DNA of 48,100 nt from Holdemanella porci (GTDB lineage Bacteria; Bacillota_I; Bacilli_A; Erysipelotrichales; Erysipelotrichaceae). The notes beneath the pieces were generated by a model. The model searched no databases. It saw nothing but the letters and a program-made list of their open reading frames with translations, and had not been told where the DNA came from. The position numbers and the translations under genes are program-made. The stretch covers positions 1 to 48,100 of the forward strand of contig NZ_VUMR01000010.1 of assembly GCF_009696075.1 (NCBI RefSeq). Reading direction: 5' to 3'. Below, one piece after another: positions 16,198 through 24,706 of this stretch (the stretch's first letter is position 1; each line of letters starts with the position of its first letter).

Positions 16198-17127
16198 TTA
16201 TTCCGCAAACATTGGAGTAGATAAATAACGCTCACCTGTATCTGGTAATAATACGATGATTGTTTTCCCTTTGTTTTCGGGACGTTTTGCGATTTGAATA
16301 GCGGCATATGTAGCAGCACCACTTGAAATACCTACTAACATACCTTCATTATGTGCAATCAAACGACCTGTTTCATAAGCTTGTTCATTTGTGACTGTAA
16401 AGACTTCATCATATACACTTGTATCCAAAGTATTCGGTACAAAGCCAGCACCAATACCTTGAATACCATGAGGACCTGCATGACCTTCAGACAATACTGG
16501 ACTTGTTGCAGGTTCAACCGCAACCACTTTCACATTTGGATTTTGATCCTTCAAATATTTACCTGTACCACTTACAGTACCACCTGTTCCAACACCGGCA
16601 ACAAAAATATCAACTTTTCCTTCTGTATCTTTCCAAATTTCTGGACCTGTTGATTCATAATGGGCCTGAGGGTTTGATGGATTTTCAAATTGACTTGGAA
16701 TAAAACTGTTTGGTGTGGCAGCTGCCAATTCCTGAGCTTTTGCGATAGCCCCCTTCATACCAGCCTTTCCATCTGTTAAAACAACTTTGGCACCATACGC
16801 CTTCAATAAGTTACGACGCTCCACACTCATTGTTTCAGGCATTGTCATAATAGCCTTATATCCCTTAGCCGCTGCAACAGACGCAATCCCAATACCTGTA
16901 TTTCCACTTGTAGGTTCAATCAATGTAGCTCCTGGCTTGATCAATCCTTTTTTCTCAGCATCCTCAATCATTTTCTTTGCGATACGATCCTTTACACTAC
17001 CTGCTGGATTAAAAAATTCTACTTTCGCAAAAACACTAGCGTCTAAACCTTCTTTTTCTTCAATATGTGTTAATTCTACTAATGGTGTATTTCCAATTAA
17101 ATCTGAAATTGCTTTATATACTGTCAT
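16198..17127 (-). CDS. cysK: cysteine synthase A (O-acetylserine thiol-lyase)
   Basis: PLP enzyme that makes cysteine from O-acetylserine and sulfide. 309 residues, full length. The PLP lysine is Lys46 in [11 protein letters not shown]; substrate loop [10 protein letters not shown] and phosphate loop [14 protein letters not shown] are intact, and ends in the usual [20 protein letters not shown] lies 8 nt before the ATG. It is read on its own from a TTGACA/TATAAT promoter; between that promoter and the gene sits a tiny ORF with two Cys codons. CysK also binds CymR in Bacillus and staphylococci, which is of interest given the Rrf2 gene 2.4 kb away. Confidence 0.96.
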   Translation of the reverse strand: MTVYKAISDLIGNTPLVELTHIEEKEGLDASVFAKVEFFNPAGSVKDRIAKKMIEDAEKKGLIKPGATLIEPTSGNTGIGIASVAAAKGYKAIMTMPETMSVERRNLLKAYGAKVVLTDGKAGMKGAIAKAQELAAATPNSFIPSQFENPSNPQAHYESTGPEIWKDTEGKVDIFVAGVGTGGTVSGTGKYLKDQNPNVKVVAVEPATSPVLSEGHAGPHGIQGIGAGFVPNTLDTSVYDEVFTVTNEQAYETGRLIAHNEGMLVGISSGAATYAAIQIAKRPENKGKTIIVLLPDTGERYLSTPMFAE

Positions 17128-17158
17128 TTTCTTTTCCTCCTATTAAACAAATTCAATA

Positions 17159-17191
17159 TTATTCATTTAAAGAGTTACAACATCGCTCCAT
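17159..17191 (-). CDS. cysK leader peptide with two adjacent Cys codons
   Basis: A 10-codon ORF (M-E-R-C-C-N-S-L-N-E, then TAA) lies between the cysK promoter and the gene, 31 nt before the cysK ATG. GGAGG (17204-17200) stands 8 nt before its ATG, as good a ribosome site as that of cysK. TGT TGT occupies 17182-17177. Such a leader could sense charged tRNA-Cys by ribosome stalling; Cys-rich leader ORFs of this type are known from actinobacteria. The sequence shows the ORF and its ribosome site; translation and control are inferred. Confidence 0.55.
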   Translation of the reverse strand: MERCCNSLNE

Positions 17192-17206
17192 AATCAGTAC
17201 CTCCAC

Positions 17207-17262
17207 TTACTATTCCTAGTAACTTTATAGGTATTATAGGAGTTTAACACCCTATTGTCAAT
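17207..17262 (-). promoter_or_regulatory. cysK promoter with a dyad at the transcription start
   Basis: TTGACA (17262-17257) and TATAAT (17238-17233) are separated by 18 bp, a near-consensus housekeeping promoter. Just downstream is a perfect dyad TTACTA-GGAA-TAGTAA (17222-17207), fit for a repressor operator or an RNA stem with a GGAA tetraloop. Several CCTA/TAGG half sites overlap the -10 region. A TAGGAA word also occurs before metY and CCTA before the Rrf2 gene, so Rrf2 control is plausible but unproven. Confidence 0.75.
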
Positions 17263-17291
17263 AAAAAAAGTGATAGAAATTCATCTATCAC
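17263..17291 (-). terminator. terminator of the ascorbate operon
   Basis: GTGATAGA pairs perfectly with TCTATCAC (17270-17277 with 17284-17291), followed leftward by seven T. It overlaps the stop codon of the last operon gene, and the T run touches the -35 box of cysK, insulating the two units. Confidence 0.92.
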
Positions 17292-18067
17292 AATTTATTC
17301 TGAATAAAATAAGAAACACCATCATCTTCATTTGATTTTGTTAAATACTTTGCGACTTTTTTTAAACTCTCCTGTGCATTTTCTACAGCAACACCATCTG
17401 CAACTTCAAACATAGAAATATCATTATAGTTATCCCCAAAAGCTAATACAGAACTTGGCTCCATATCAAGATATTTTAAAAGCTTTAACAAGGTTTTGCC
17501 CTTCGTCGAATCCTTATTTGTTAAAGTATAAATAATACCTTCCGATTGCATACATAATGTTTTGTCACAAACAGAATTTAATTGATTTTTTATCTTTTCC
17601 ATATTTGGATGAATCATCACAACCTTAAATATTGATTCACTAACAATATCTTCTATGTTCGCATTTTCAACTATTTTGCACTTACCAATCAAACGATTCT
17701 TAAACATATCCAGCCCTTCTTGATATCCAACTGAATAAATGATTTGATTTGTATAAGCCAGGAACGCAACTTTGTGTGCGACTAATATTTTTAAACAAGT
17801 CTTTAATTCACTAGAATCAATTGGACATTCATAAATACATGTATCCCCCAAAAACATGTTTGCTCCATTATTCGTAATATAAGGTAAAGAAATATTTAAT
17901 TCTTTTATATAATCCTGAATAATATGTACATTTCGACCCGATACAAAAGTAAGTGGAACATTCTTTTCAATCAGAACACTTTTAATATTTCGATCTAAAC
18001 TTTTATCATCATGCAAAAGCGTACCATCTAAATCAGCAACAATCAATTTAATATTTTTTAAAGACAT
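17288..18067 (-). CDS. HAD-superfamily IIB (Cof-type) phosphatase of the ascorbate operon
   Basis: 259 residues. Motif I VADLDGTLLHD lies at 10-20, motif II TFVSGRN at about 37-43, and motif IV VLAFGDNYNDISMF near 207-220, with a C2-type cap between. AAAGG lies 7 nt before the ATG, and the start overlaps the end of the transketolase gene by 10 bp, so it is the last gene of the ascorbate unit. It may remove phosphate from sugar phosphates that build up during ascorbate use; that is inference. The terminator overlaps its stop. Confidence 0.87.
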   Translation of the reverse strand: MSLKNIKLIVADLDGTLLHDDKSLDRNIKSVLIEKNVPLTFVSGRNVHIIQDYIKELNISLPYITNNGANMFLGDTCIYECPIDSSELKTCLKILVAHKVAFLAYTNQIIYSVGYQEGLDMFKNRLIGKCKIVENANIEDIVSESIFKVVMIHPNMEKIKNQLNSVCDKTLCMQSEGIIYTLTNKDSTKGKTLLKLLKYLDMEPSSVLAFGDNYNDISMFEVADGVAVENAQESLKKVAKYLTKSNEDDGVSYFIQNKL

Positions 18068-18984
18068 TCCTTTACCTTTTCAACAATATGATCCGCATTC
18101 AAACCATATTTAGCTAGTAGTTCATTCGGTGTTCCACTCTCTCCAAAAGTATCCTGCATGCCCATCATTTCCATACGCACTGGACTCTTCTTAGAAGTTA
18201 CTTCACTCACTGCACTACCTAATCCTCCATATACATTATGTTCTTCACAAGTAATGATCAATTCATGAGATTTTGCGATTTTTTCAATCAACTCTTCATC
18301 GATTGGTTTGATACAAGGCATATCTACAACTGTAACTGAGATATCTTCTTTAGCTAAAATATCTGCAGCTTTTAATGCCTCTTGCACCATCATTCCTGTC
18401 GCAATCAATGCGATTTTCTGACCTTCTCTTAAAACTTTTCCTTTACCCAATTCAAACTTATAATTTTCATCATATACATCTTCCACTGCACCACGACCCA
18501 GTCTTACATAACAAGGTCCATCTATGTCGGCCACTGCCTTTACAATAGCCTTTGCCTGATATTGATCACATGGTACAAAAACTTTCATATTTGGAATACT
18601 TCTCATTAGTGCAATATCTTCAATACATTGATGACTCGCCCCATCTTCTCCAACTGTAATTCCAGCATGCGTTGCACATACTTTTACATTCAAATTAGGA
18701 TAACAAATACTATTACGAATCTGTTCAAAAGCTCTTCCTGCCGCAAACATCGCAAAACTTGATGCGTACACTACTTTATTAGATGCAGCCATACCAGCAG
18801 CGACAGCCATCATATTTCCTTCGGCAATTCCCATGTTGAAATGATGTTCCGGTCTTGCCTTTTTGGCATCGATTGTCTTTGTCGATTTTGTAAGATCCGC
18901 ATCTAAAACTAATACGTCATCTCTTTCTATAACTAATTCTGCCAAAGCCTTTCCATAGGCATTACGTGTTGCTTCTTTTGCCAT
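18058..18984 (-). CDS. transketolase, C-terminal subunit
   Basis: 308 residues covering the pyrimidine-binding and C-terminal domains of transketolase as a separate chain. Visible are the pyrimidine-domain stretch GIAEGNMMAVAAGMAASNKVVYASSF (in parts), catalytic-site segment THAGITVGEDGASHQ and the C-terminal ITCEEHNVYGGLGSAV. It pairs with the N-terminal subunit just upstream; start and stop overlap by one base (TAATG). Together they convert D-xylulose 5-phosphate, the end product of the ascorbate route, into pentose-phosphate intermediates. Confidence 0.94.
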   Translation of the reverse strand: MAKEATRNAYGKALAELVIERDDVLVLDADLTKSTKTIDAKKARPEHHFNMGIAEGNMMAVAAGMAASNKVVYASSFAMFAAGRAFEQIRNSICYPNLNVKVCATHAGITVGEDGASHQCIEDIALMRSIPNMKVFVPCDQYQAKAIVKAVADIDGPCYVRLGRGAVEDVYDENYKFELGKGKVLREGQKIALIATGMMVQEALKAADILAKEDISVTVVDMPCIKPIDEELIEKIAKSHELIITCEEHNVYGGLGSAVSEVTSKKSPVRMEMMGMQDTFGESGTPNELLAKYGLNADHIVEKVKECL

Positions 18985-19802
18985 TATTCAAGACCTCCTA
19001 ATTCCTTCATTGCCGTTTCATATTGTTCATCATTTGGAGCCGTACCATGCCATGCATAGTTATTTTCCATGAAGGATACACCCTTACCTTTGATTGTATG
19101 GGCAATAATCATTGTTGGTTTATCCTTAACTTGTTTAGCTTGTTCAAACGCATTTCTTAATTCATAAAAATCATGTCCATTCACATTCAATACGTTCCAT
19201 CCAAAAGATTCAAATTTACTTGCGAATGGCTCTGGCGAAATTACATCGTCAATATTTCCATCAATTTGTAAATGATTGTAGTCTAAGACGGCACATAAAT
19301 TATCCAATTTATAGTGAGCTGCTGCCATGCAAGCTTCCCATACTTGACCTTCTTCACATTCACCATCACCCAATAAACAATAGATTCGATGATTATTCTT
19401 ATCTACTAATTTATTCACAATAGCCATGCCCACAGCACAAGAAATACCTTGTCCTAAAGAGCCTGTAGACATATCAACACCAGCTACTTCATTCATATTT
19501 GGATGTCCTTGTAAATTTGAATTGATCTTTCTAAATGTCGTTAAATCATCCTCTAACAATCCCTTTTCTTTTAACGTTCCATATAATAATGGACTAGCAT
19601 GTCCTTTACTTAATACAAAACGATCACGATCAATTGAATCAACATTGTCTTTATTGATATCCATCTGTTCAAAATAGATTTCTGTTAAAATATCTGCACC
19701 ACTCAAGGATCCTCCTGGATGTCCCGAATTGGCACTATGTACTTCGGTTAATATATTTTTACGAATACGATTCGCATGAAGTTCTAATTCTTTTATTTCC
19801 AT
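18984..19802 (-). CDS. transketolase, N-terminal (thiamine diphosphate) subunit
   Basis: About 272 residues. It carries the diphosphate-binding parts of transketolase: HSANSGHPGGSLSGADIL, SKGHASPLLYG and the thiamine-diphosphate motif GDGECEEGQVWEA up to NHLQIDG. The start at 19802 is preferred: the ATG comes one base after the stop of ulaE and has AAGGG upstream, while the TTG at 19811 is too close to that site. The split form is common in Firmicutes sugar operons. The two-chain enzyme joins the ascorbate route to central metabolism. Confidence 0.94.
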   Translation of the reverse strand: MEIKELELHANRIRKNILTEVHSANSGHPGGSLSGADILTEIYFEQMDINKDNVDSIDRDRFVLSKGHASPLLYGTLKEKGLLEDDLTTFRKINSNLQGHPNMNEVAGVDMSTGSLGQGISCAVGMAIVNKLVDKNNHRIYCLLGDGECEEGQVWEACMAAAHYKLDNLCAVLDYNHLQIDGNIDDVISPEPFASKFESFGWNVLNVNGHDFYELRNAFEQAKQVKDKPTMIIAHTIKGKGVSFMENNYAWHGTAPNDEQYETAMKELGGLE

Positions 19803-19803
19803 C

Positions 19804-20652
19804 TTACCCAAATCCCTTATCTAACTTATCTCTTAAGAACACACCTGCATTCTTTACAACATCTTGCCAGTCTTCATTGTTCACATACCAAAATTCTCCG
19901 ACAAACATACGCACGCCTAGTCGTTTCAATGTTTTGATATTTTTCACAAACTCTGTATGCCCTGTTCCAAATGGAATTTCACGATATTTACCTGGAACAG
20001 TTTCTTTTAAATGACTCGCAAAAATATGTCCTTTTCCACACATCAAATCTTCATCCACGTCTACACCATATAATAAGGATGCATTTTTTAAGTTTCCAAT
20101 ATCTGGATATACACCTAGATATGGGCTGCTTACTAGATTTACATAGCGCATTGCCTTTTCTACTGTATCCATAAATGGTGTTTCCATTGTTTCAAAGCCT
20201 AATACAATTCCTTTTTTAGCAGCCATTTCCACACATTTCTTTAGATTTGTTTCAAAATCATGATTCGTGTATAGATCCCCGTCTTCATAATAGACGTCAT
20301 ATCCAGCTAACTGAATAATGCGAACTCCTAAATCTGCCGCAAAATCAATTGCTTTCTTCATGATTTCCAATGACTTCTTTTGAATCTCTTTATCATGTGA
20401 TCCAAGTGGATATTTACGATGTCCACTTAAACACATTGAAGAAATAGGAACACCCGTTTTTTGAATGGCCTTCTTGATTTCATTCGTTGGCTGATCCAAT
20501 CTTGCAAGCTTTGCATCACTTTCATCAATACTGATTTCCAAATAATCAAATCCACTCTTCTTGGCAATTGTTAATTTTTCTACCCAAGTAAGTGTACTTG
20601 GCATACTCTTTTCATATAGACCTAGTCTATACTCTTTATTTAGATTGTCCAT
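19804..20652 (-). CDS. ulaE: L-ribulose-5-phosphate 3-epimerase (L-xylulose-5-phosphate 3-epimerase)
   Basis: About 282 residues of the xylose-isomerase-like TIM barrel. It follows UlaE closely: [58 protein letters not shown] and YPDIGNL, with metal-ligand Glu, Asp and His in the usual strands. It converts L-xylulose 5-phosphate to L-ribulose 5-phosphate. The start at 20652 has GGGAG 6 nt upstream and overlaps the end of ulaF by 17 bp; an ATG at 20670 has no ribosome site. The enzyme needs a supply of L-xylulose 5-phosphate, normally from UlaD, which is not in the window. Confidence 0.94.
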   Translation of the reverse strand: MDNLNKEYRLGLYEKSMPSTLTWVEKLTIAKKSGFDYLEISIDESDAKLARLDQPTNEIKKAIQKTGVPISSMCLSGHRKYPLGSHDKEIQKKSLEIMKKAIDFAADLGVRIIQLAGYDVYYEDGDLYTNHDFETNLKKCVEMAAKKGIVLGFETMETPFMDTVEKAMRYVNLVSSPYLGVYPDIGNLKNASLLYGVDVDEDLMCGKGHIFASHLKETVPGKYREIPFGTGHTEFVKNIKTLKRLGVRMFVGEFWYVNNEDWQDVVKNAGVFLRDKLDKGFG

Positions 20653-21337
20653 AATAAGCTCCCGGTCCATGCTTACGATTAAAGTGTTTATCTAATAGAA
20701 CCTGCTGCATGGAATCAATTTCATTGTTGTTTAATAAAGATGCGATCGCATTCATCTTTGCGCATTCTTCTAAAACAACCGCATTATGAACCGCATTAAA
20801 TCCATCTGTTCCCCATGTGAAAGGTCCATGTGAATGTACCAATACGCCAGGAACTCTGTCTGGATCTATATTGCGTGTCTTAAATTCTTCTACGATAACT
20901 TTTCCTGTTTCCAATTCATAATCTCCATGAATTTCTTCTTCCGTCATCAAACGAGTACATGGAACTGCTCCATGGAAATAGTCAGCCTGTGTTGTTCCTA
21001 ATGGAATGATATCTTTTCCTGCCTGTGCAAAACTTGTTGCCCAAGTAGAATGTGTATGAACTACACCTCCGATATTTGGAAAATTACGATAGAATTCCAA
21101 ATGCGTATCTAAATCTGAGCTTGGACGTAGATTTCCTTCCACAATATTTCCATCTAGATTCACAAGGACAATATCATCGCGAGTCATTACATCATATTCA
21201 ACACCACTTGGTTTAATAGCTACAATTCCTTTTTCTCGATCGATTTCAGATACATTTCCCCATGTGAATGTGATCAAACCATATTTTGGCAATAATAAAT
21301 TAGCATCTAGTACACGTTGTTTCAATTCTTCTAACAT
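20636..21337 (-). CDS. ulaF: L-ribulose-5-phosphate 4-epimerase
   Basis: 233 residues of the class II aldolase/AraD family. It has the zinc histidines His94 and His96 in VVHTHSTWA and His170 in [12 protein letters not shown], with phosphate-binding GNVSEID and SSDLDTH. It turns L-ribulose 5-phosphate into D-xylulose 5-phosphate. Its place before ulaE and transketolase in an ascorbate operon favours ulaF over araD. GGAGG precedes the ATG. It lies 3 bp after the beta-propeller gene. Confidence 0.94.
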   Translation of the reverse strand: MLEELKQRVLDANLLLPKYGLITFTWGNVSEIDREKGIVAIKPSGVEYDVMTRDDIVLVNLDGNIVEGNLRPSSDLDTHLEFYRNFPNIGGVVHTHSTWATSFAQAGKDIIPLGTTQADYFHGAVPCTRLMTEEEIHGDYELETGKVIVEEFKTRNIDPDRVPGVLVHSHGPFTWGTDGFNAVHNAVVLEECAKMNAIASLLNNNEIDSMQQVLLDKHFNRKHGPGAYYGQSK

Positions 21338-21340
21338 ATC

Positions 21341-22375
21341 TTAGTCCTCCGTTACAAAGTAGATTGCTGCTTGGGCTGCGGTATGATTAGCACTAACAAT
21401 AATATCTCTATTATCTTCATGTACAACACATAGATTGGCTGGTCCTACACCTTTATCAACCATTGTGACTTTATATTCTCCATCTTCATATGTAACGACA
21501 AATAATTCGCAGTCTTTTCTTCTGACACCACACACAAATGCATTTTGTCCTGCAAGTTTAGTTCCAACTAAGGCATGTGCAAAATCAATTTCATTATCAT
21601 ATTGCCATACTTTCTTATATTCGCTTCCATCTTTCTTATAGATTTGAATTGTATTTCCATGGAATTCTTCAATTGTCATGATTTCATCCTGACCATCTCC
21701 ATCAATATCAATTGTGGCAATCTCACCAATATGTCCAGATAGAATTGGTTCTACTTTCCATTGTCCACCACGTTTTTCTGGTGCACTTACACGTAAGATT
21801 CCTTGGTCACTTCCAAAGTATCCAACATCTTTACCATTTTCTTTTGTTTGCCAGAAACCATGGTTACGATATAATCCATCACATAATACTTCTAATTCAA
21901 CTCCTGTACTTGGATCTTCTGGTAATTCAGCTACATAAATTCTTCCTGGAACACTCCAGTCATTCTTTTCTTTTTTAGAAGTAGCTACTGTAGCTAGGAT
22001 CAAATAATTGATTCCATTCTGATTAAAAATTCCAAAACGATGAACATAAGGTACGGATACTACATCTTTGAATTGCCATGTTCCGTTGTCATATTTTCCC
22101 CATACGATTTTTGCCAAAGATGGCGTAACCTTCAAATAGAATTCTTGAACACAAAGGAATTCTTTTTCTTTTCCTGGAATCGGAACGATTGACATACATC
22201 CACCTGGATGTGTCCATACATTTTCTTTTGTCTCATAGTCTTTTCCATAGTACATATTACATGCGACATCTGGATCTTCACTAGCCAATAAAATATGGTT
22301 TTGACCATCAAAACAAATATTACTTGCGCAATAGCAACGGTACATATCATCTAATTTTTTTTTAACAATTTTCAT
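21341..22375 (-). CDS. VCBS/FG-GAP-like beta-propeller protein of the ascorbate operon
   Basis: 344 residues, with no signal peptide or membrane helix, so probably cytoplasmic. The sequence is a run of beta blades; the clearest is IATIDIDGDGQDEIMTIEE near 240-258, a calcium-binding FG-GAP/VCBS-type loop. Similar strand patterns (NYLILATV, AFVCGVRR, DIIVSANH) recur along it. Cytoplasmic propellers of this sort can be lactonases, epimerases or scaffolds. It sits between ulaB and ulaF, with a good ribosome site (GAGGAG), where E. coli has ulaD. It shows no resemblance to the UlaD barrel, so a direct replacement is only speculation. I do not know its function. Confidence 0.7.
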   Translation of the reverse strand: MKIVKKKLDDMYRCYCASNICFDGQNHILLASEDPDVACNMYYGKDYETKENVWTHPGGCMSIVPIPGKEKEFLCVQEFYLKVTPSLAKIVWGKYDNGTWQFKDVVSVPYVHRFGIFNQNGINYLILATVATSKKEKNDWSVPGRIYVAELPEDPSTGVELEVLCDGLYRNHGFWQTKENGKDVGYFGSDQGILRVSAPEKRGGQWKVEPILSGHIGEIATIDIDGDGQDEIMTIEEFHGNTIQIYKKDGSEYKKVWQYDNEIDFAHALVGTKLAGQNAFVCGVRRKDCELFVVTYEDGEYKVTMVDKGVGPANLCVVHEDNRDIIVSANHTAAQAAIYFVTED

Positions 22376-22412
22376 GATTTTCTCCTCTTTTGGTCTATTT
22401 TTGGGTATAAGA

Positions 22413-22434
22413 AAAGCTGCATAAACGCAGCTTT
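22413..22434 (-). promoter_or_regulatory. intercistronic hairpin after ulaB
   Basis: AAAGCTGC pairs perfectly with GCAGCTTT (22413-22420 with 22427-22434) around a 6-nt loop. Reading leftward only TTTTCTTAT follows, a weak T run. It probably trims transcription or protects the upstream PTS message, giving more transporter than downstream enzymes; a full stop is unlikely as the operon continues. Confidence 0.55.
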
Positions 22435-22443
22435 CATTTTTTA

Positions 22444-22740
22444 TTATTCACTAAGTGCTGCTTTTAAGCCTTCTTCAATTTCTTTTGCAGACATTACATT
22501 CTTTAATCCAACAACTTTAGTTCCACGTTTCTTTGAATCTTCAAACATAGGAACAAAGTTTTTTGAACACAATACGACATCATAATTTCCAGCAGCTGAC
22601 TTTCCTTCACACACTGCACAGTGATGAATTTCTTGTACATCAAGTCCCATCTTTTTAGCCACTTTTTCAACATTTAATTTAATCATCATGCTTGTTCCAG
22701 CACCATTGCCACAACATACTAATAATTTTAATTTTGCCAT
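22444..22740 (-). CDS. ulaB: ascorbate-type PTS EIIB
   Basis: 98 residues. It is the small phosphocarrier domain of the ascorbate (L-ascorbate/galactitol-like) PTS. The loop LLVCCGNGAGTSM holds Cys9 and Cys10, one of which accepts phosphate from EIIA. It passes phosphate to ascorbate during uptake by EIIC. Full length, AAAGGAG before the ATG, directly after the EIIC gene. The extra pair of cysteines (CAVC, about 41-44) is not part of the usual active site. Confidence 0.93.
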   Translation of the reverse strand: MAKLKLLVCCGNGAGTSMMIKLNVEKVAKKMGLDVQEIHHCAVCEGKSAAGNYDVVLCSKNFVPMFEDSKKRGTKVVGLKNVMSAKEIEEGLKAALSE

Positions 22741-22754
22741 TGTAATTTCTCCTT

Positions 22755-24221
22755 TTATTCAGCACTTGTTGCTTCTACTTTTTCTAAATATGCATCATAA
22801 TCTTCTGTAATTAAGAAATATGTATCTGGGTGTTTACGATACTGCAATTGTGGAATTGCCACCAAAATCAATACTACGATTCCTACACCTACGTATCCAG
22901 CATATTTCATGATTACTGTAAAGATTGGCCATACTGTTGCCCAGTCAAACATTCCTAGATATCCTCCATATTGACTTAATCCAACCCAGCCAGCAATTAA
23001 AGCAGATCCGAATACTTGAATTAAACCAGAAATAAATGGAAGAAGCATAGCTGCTTTGATACCACCACGATTATCAGCATATACAGCAATAACTGCATTA
23101 TCGAAGAATACAGGAACGAAACCTGCAATTACCAATGTTGGTGAATGCATCAACAATAAAGCACCAATCGCTAAGAATTGTCCTAAAGCACCCATTAAGA
23201 ATCCTACTGTTACAGCGTTTGAACTACCAAATCCAAATACAGCGGCACAATCAATACCAGGAACAGCTCCAGGTAATAATGAATTAGAAATACCTTGGAA
23301 TGAATTTGTAAGTTCTGTAACGAAGGTACGAACACCTAATTGTAAGATAGCTAGATATACCGCAAAGTTAAACGCTGTTGTCATAGTATAGAAGAAGAAG
23401 TTTTGTGTTTCTGCAATAAATCCAGCTTCAACTAAATAATCCTTTCCTAATACCATTAAAATAGCACCGAAGAATAAGAACATCAAGATAGATGTTGCAA
23501 CCATATTTTCATTAAAGATAGATAAGAATCCTGGGAATTTTAAATCATCCAAACGTTTTGAATTTTCACCTTTCATCTTTTTAGCAATACTACCAAATAA
23601 TGCGATACCAAACATTTGTTGGTGAGCAATCGCAAAACCTCCACCTTCAGTTAATTCCTGCGTAATTTCTACTGTTAAGTTTGAACCAACAGCCCAATAC
23701 AATCCTAAAATCAATCCCATAACAATTAGAATTGGTGTACTTCCTAATTTAGGGAAGCAGAATAGAATCAACCAGAATGCTGTTGATGCTTGTTGCATCT
23801 GTACATGACCTGTTGTAAATACAGCACGCATTTTTGTCCATTTTTTTAATCGAACTAAAATTAAGTTCATAATAAATGCGATCAACAATAAAATCATAAC
23901 TTGAGAGAACGTTCTACCAAATTGTTCCTGCAAACCTTCTGTAACAGCATTTTGTCCAAAATATGGATCAATAACCATTGCGTGTAAATTGAAACGATCT
24001 TTTAATCCAACTAAGATTGGTCTAAAGTTTCCTACCAAGCCTGAAGAACCAACACTTAAAATCATGTATCCTACTGTGGCTTTAATAAATCCTGCAAATG
24101 CATCGTAAATTGGTTTTTTCAATAATAAGTAACCGATAAATACAATCAAACCGATAAAATATGCGGGTTGCGTCAAAATATTTGTCGCAAAAAAGTCCCA
24201 TACTGTCATTATTATATTCAT
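22755..24221 (-). CDS. ulaA: ascorbate-type PTS EIIC (permease)
   Basis: 488 residues with about eleven hydrophobic segments. It matches UlaA/SgaT: GYLLLKKPIYDAFAGFIKATVGYMILS at the start (read in parts), the VGLKDRFNLHAMVIDPYFGQNAV region and GGFAIAHQQMFG. It imports L-ascorbate and releases it as L-ascorbate 6-phosphate. It lies between EIIA and EIIB of the same system. Length is close to E. coli UlaA. Specificity for ascorbate over related sugars rests on family and on ulaG in the same operon. Confidence 0.94.
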   Translation of the reverse strand: MNIIMTVWDFFATNILTQPAYFIGLIVFIGYLLLKKPIYDAFAGFIKATVGYMILSVGSSGLVGNFRPILVGLKDRFNLHAMVIDPYFGQNAVTEGLQEQFGRTFSQVMILLLIAFIMNLILVRLKKWTKMRAVFTTGHVQMQQASTAFWLILFCFPKLGSTPILIVMGLILGLYWAVGSNLTVEITQELTEGGGFAIAHQQMFGIALFGSIAKKMKGENSKRLDDLKFPGFLSIFNENMVATSILMFLFFGAILMVLGKDYLVEAGFIAETQNFFFYTMTTAFNFAVYLAILQLGVRTFVTELTNSFQGISNSLLPGAVPGIDCAAVFGFGSSNAVTVGFLMGALGQFLAIGALLLMHSPTLVIAGFVPVFFDNAVIAVYADNRGGIKAAMLLPFISGLIQVFGSALIAGWVGLSQYGGYLGMFDWATVWPIFTVIMKYAGYVGVGIVVLILVAIPQLQYRKHPDTYFLITEDYDAYLEKVEATSAE

Positions 24222-24238
24222 TTTACTCTCCTCCTAAA

Positions 24239-24691
24239 TTATTCATATTGATTAGCAATTTCTTCTAAATCACCTTTTGTTTTTGCATTCATCAATGCTT
24301 CAACGATATCCTCATTCATCAAAATATCCATTAATGATTGTATATTTTGAATATGCTGATCATGGTCAATTGCTGCTAAAGAGAAGAACAATTTTGCCTT
24401 TTTATCTGGATCTTCTGGATCAAAATCAACTTCTTCTTCCACCTTCATAAATGAAATAGCTGTTCCATTACATCCTACAGCTCCTTCTGTTGAGTGTGGC
24501 ATCGCAATACCTGGAACAATCACAATGTATGGTCCATATTTATTGACGCATTCAATAACAGCTTCTACATAGTCACTTTCAACTGTATTATCCTTTAACA
24601 AAGGTGCATAACTTTGTCGAATGGCGTCTTGCCACGAATCAACTTTCTCAACAAAACAACAGTGTCCTTTTTCAACAATTTCTTTCAACAT
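24239..24691 (-). CDS. ulaC: ascorbate-type PTS EIIA
   Basis: About 150 residues of the mannitol/fructose-type EIIA fold. The phosphorylated residue is His66 in IVPGIAMPHSTEG. It takes phosphate from HPr and hands it to UlaB. The ATG at 24691 is preferred because AGAGG is 8 nt upstream; the ATG at 24697 is only 2 nt away. It follows ulaG closely in the operon. Confidence 0.92.
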   Translation of the reverse strand: MLKEIVEKGHCCFVEKVDSWQDAIRQSYAPLLKDNTVESDYVEAVIECVNKYGPYIVIVPGIAMPHSTEGAVGCNGTAISFMKVEEEVDFDPEDPDKKAKLFFSLAAIDHDQHIQNIQSLMDILMNEDIVEALMNAKTKGDLEEIANQYE

Positions 24692-24706
24692 ATTCATTAC
24701 CTCTTC

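Noticed and set aside
17128-17262. T-box riboswitch before cysK
   Set aside because: No T-box core sequence or room for its stems; the leader is only about 100 nt.
21341-22375. Propeller protein as UlaD
   Set aside because: UlaD is a TIM barrel of about 215 residues; this is a beta-blade protein with a calcium-type loop.
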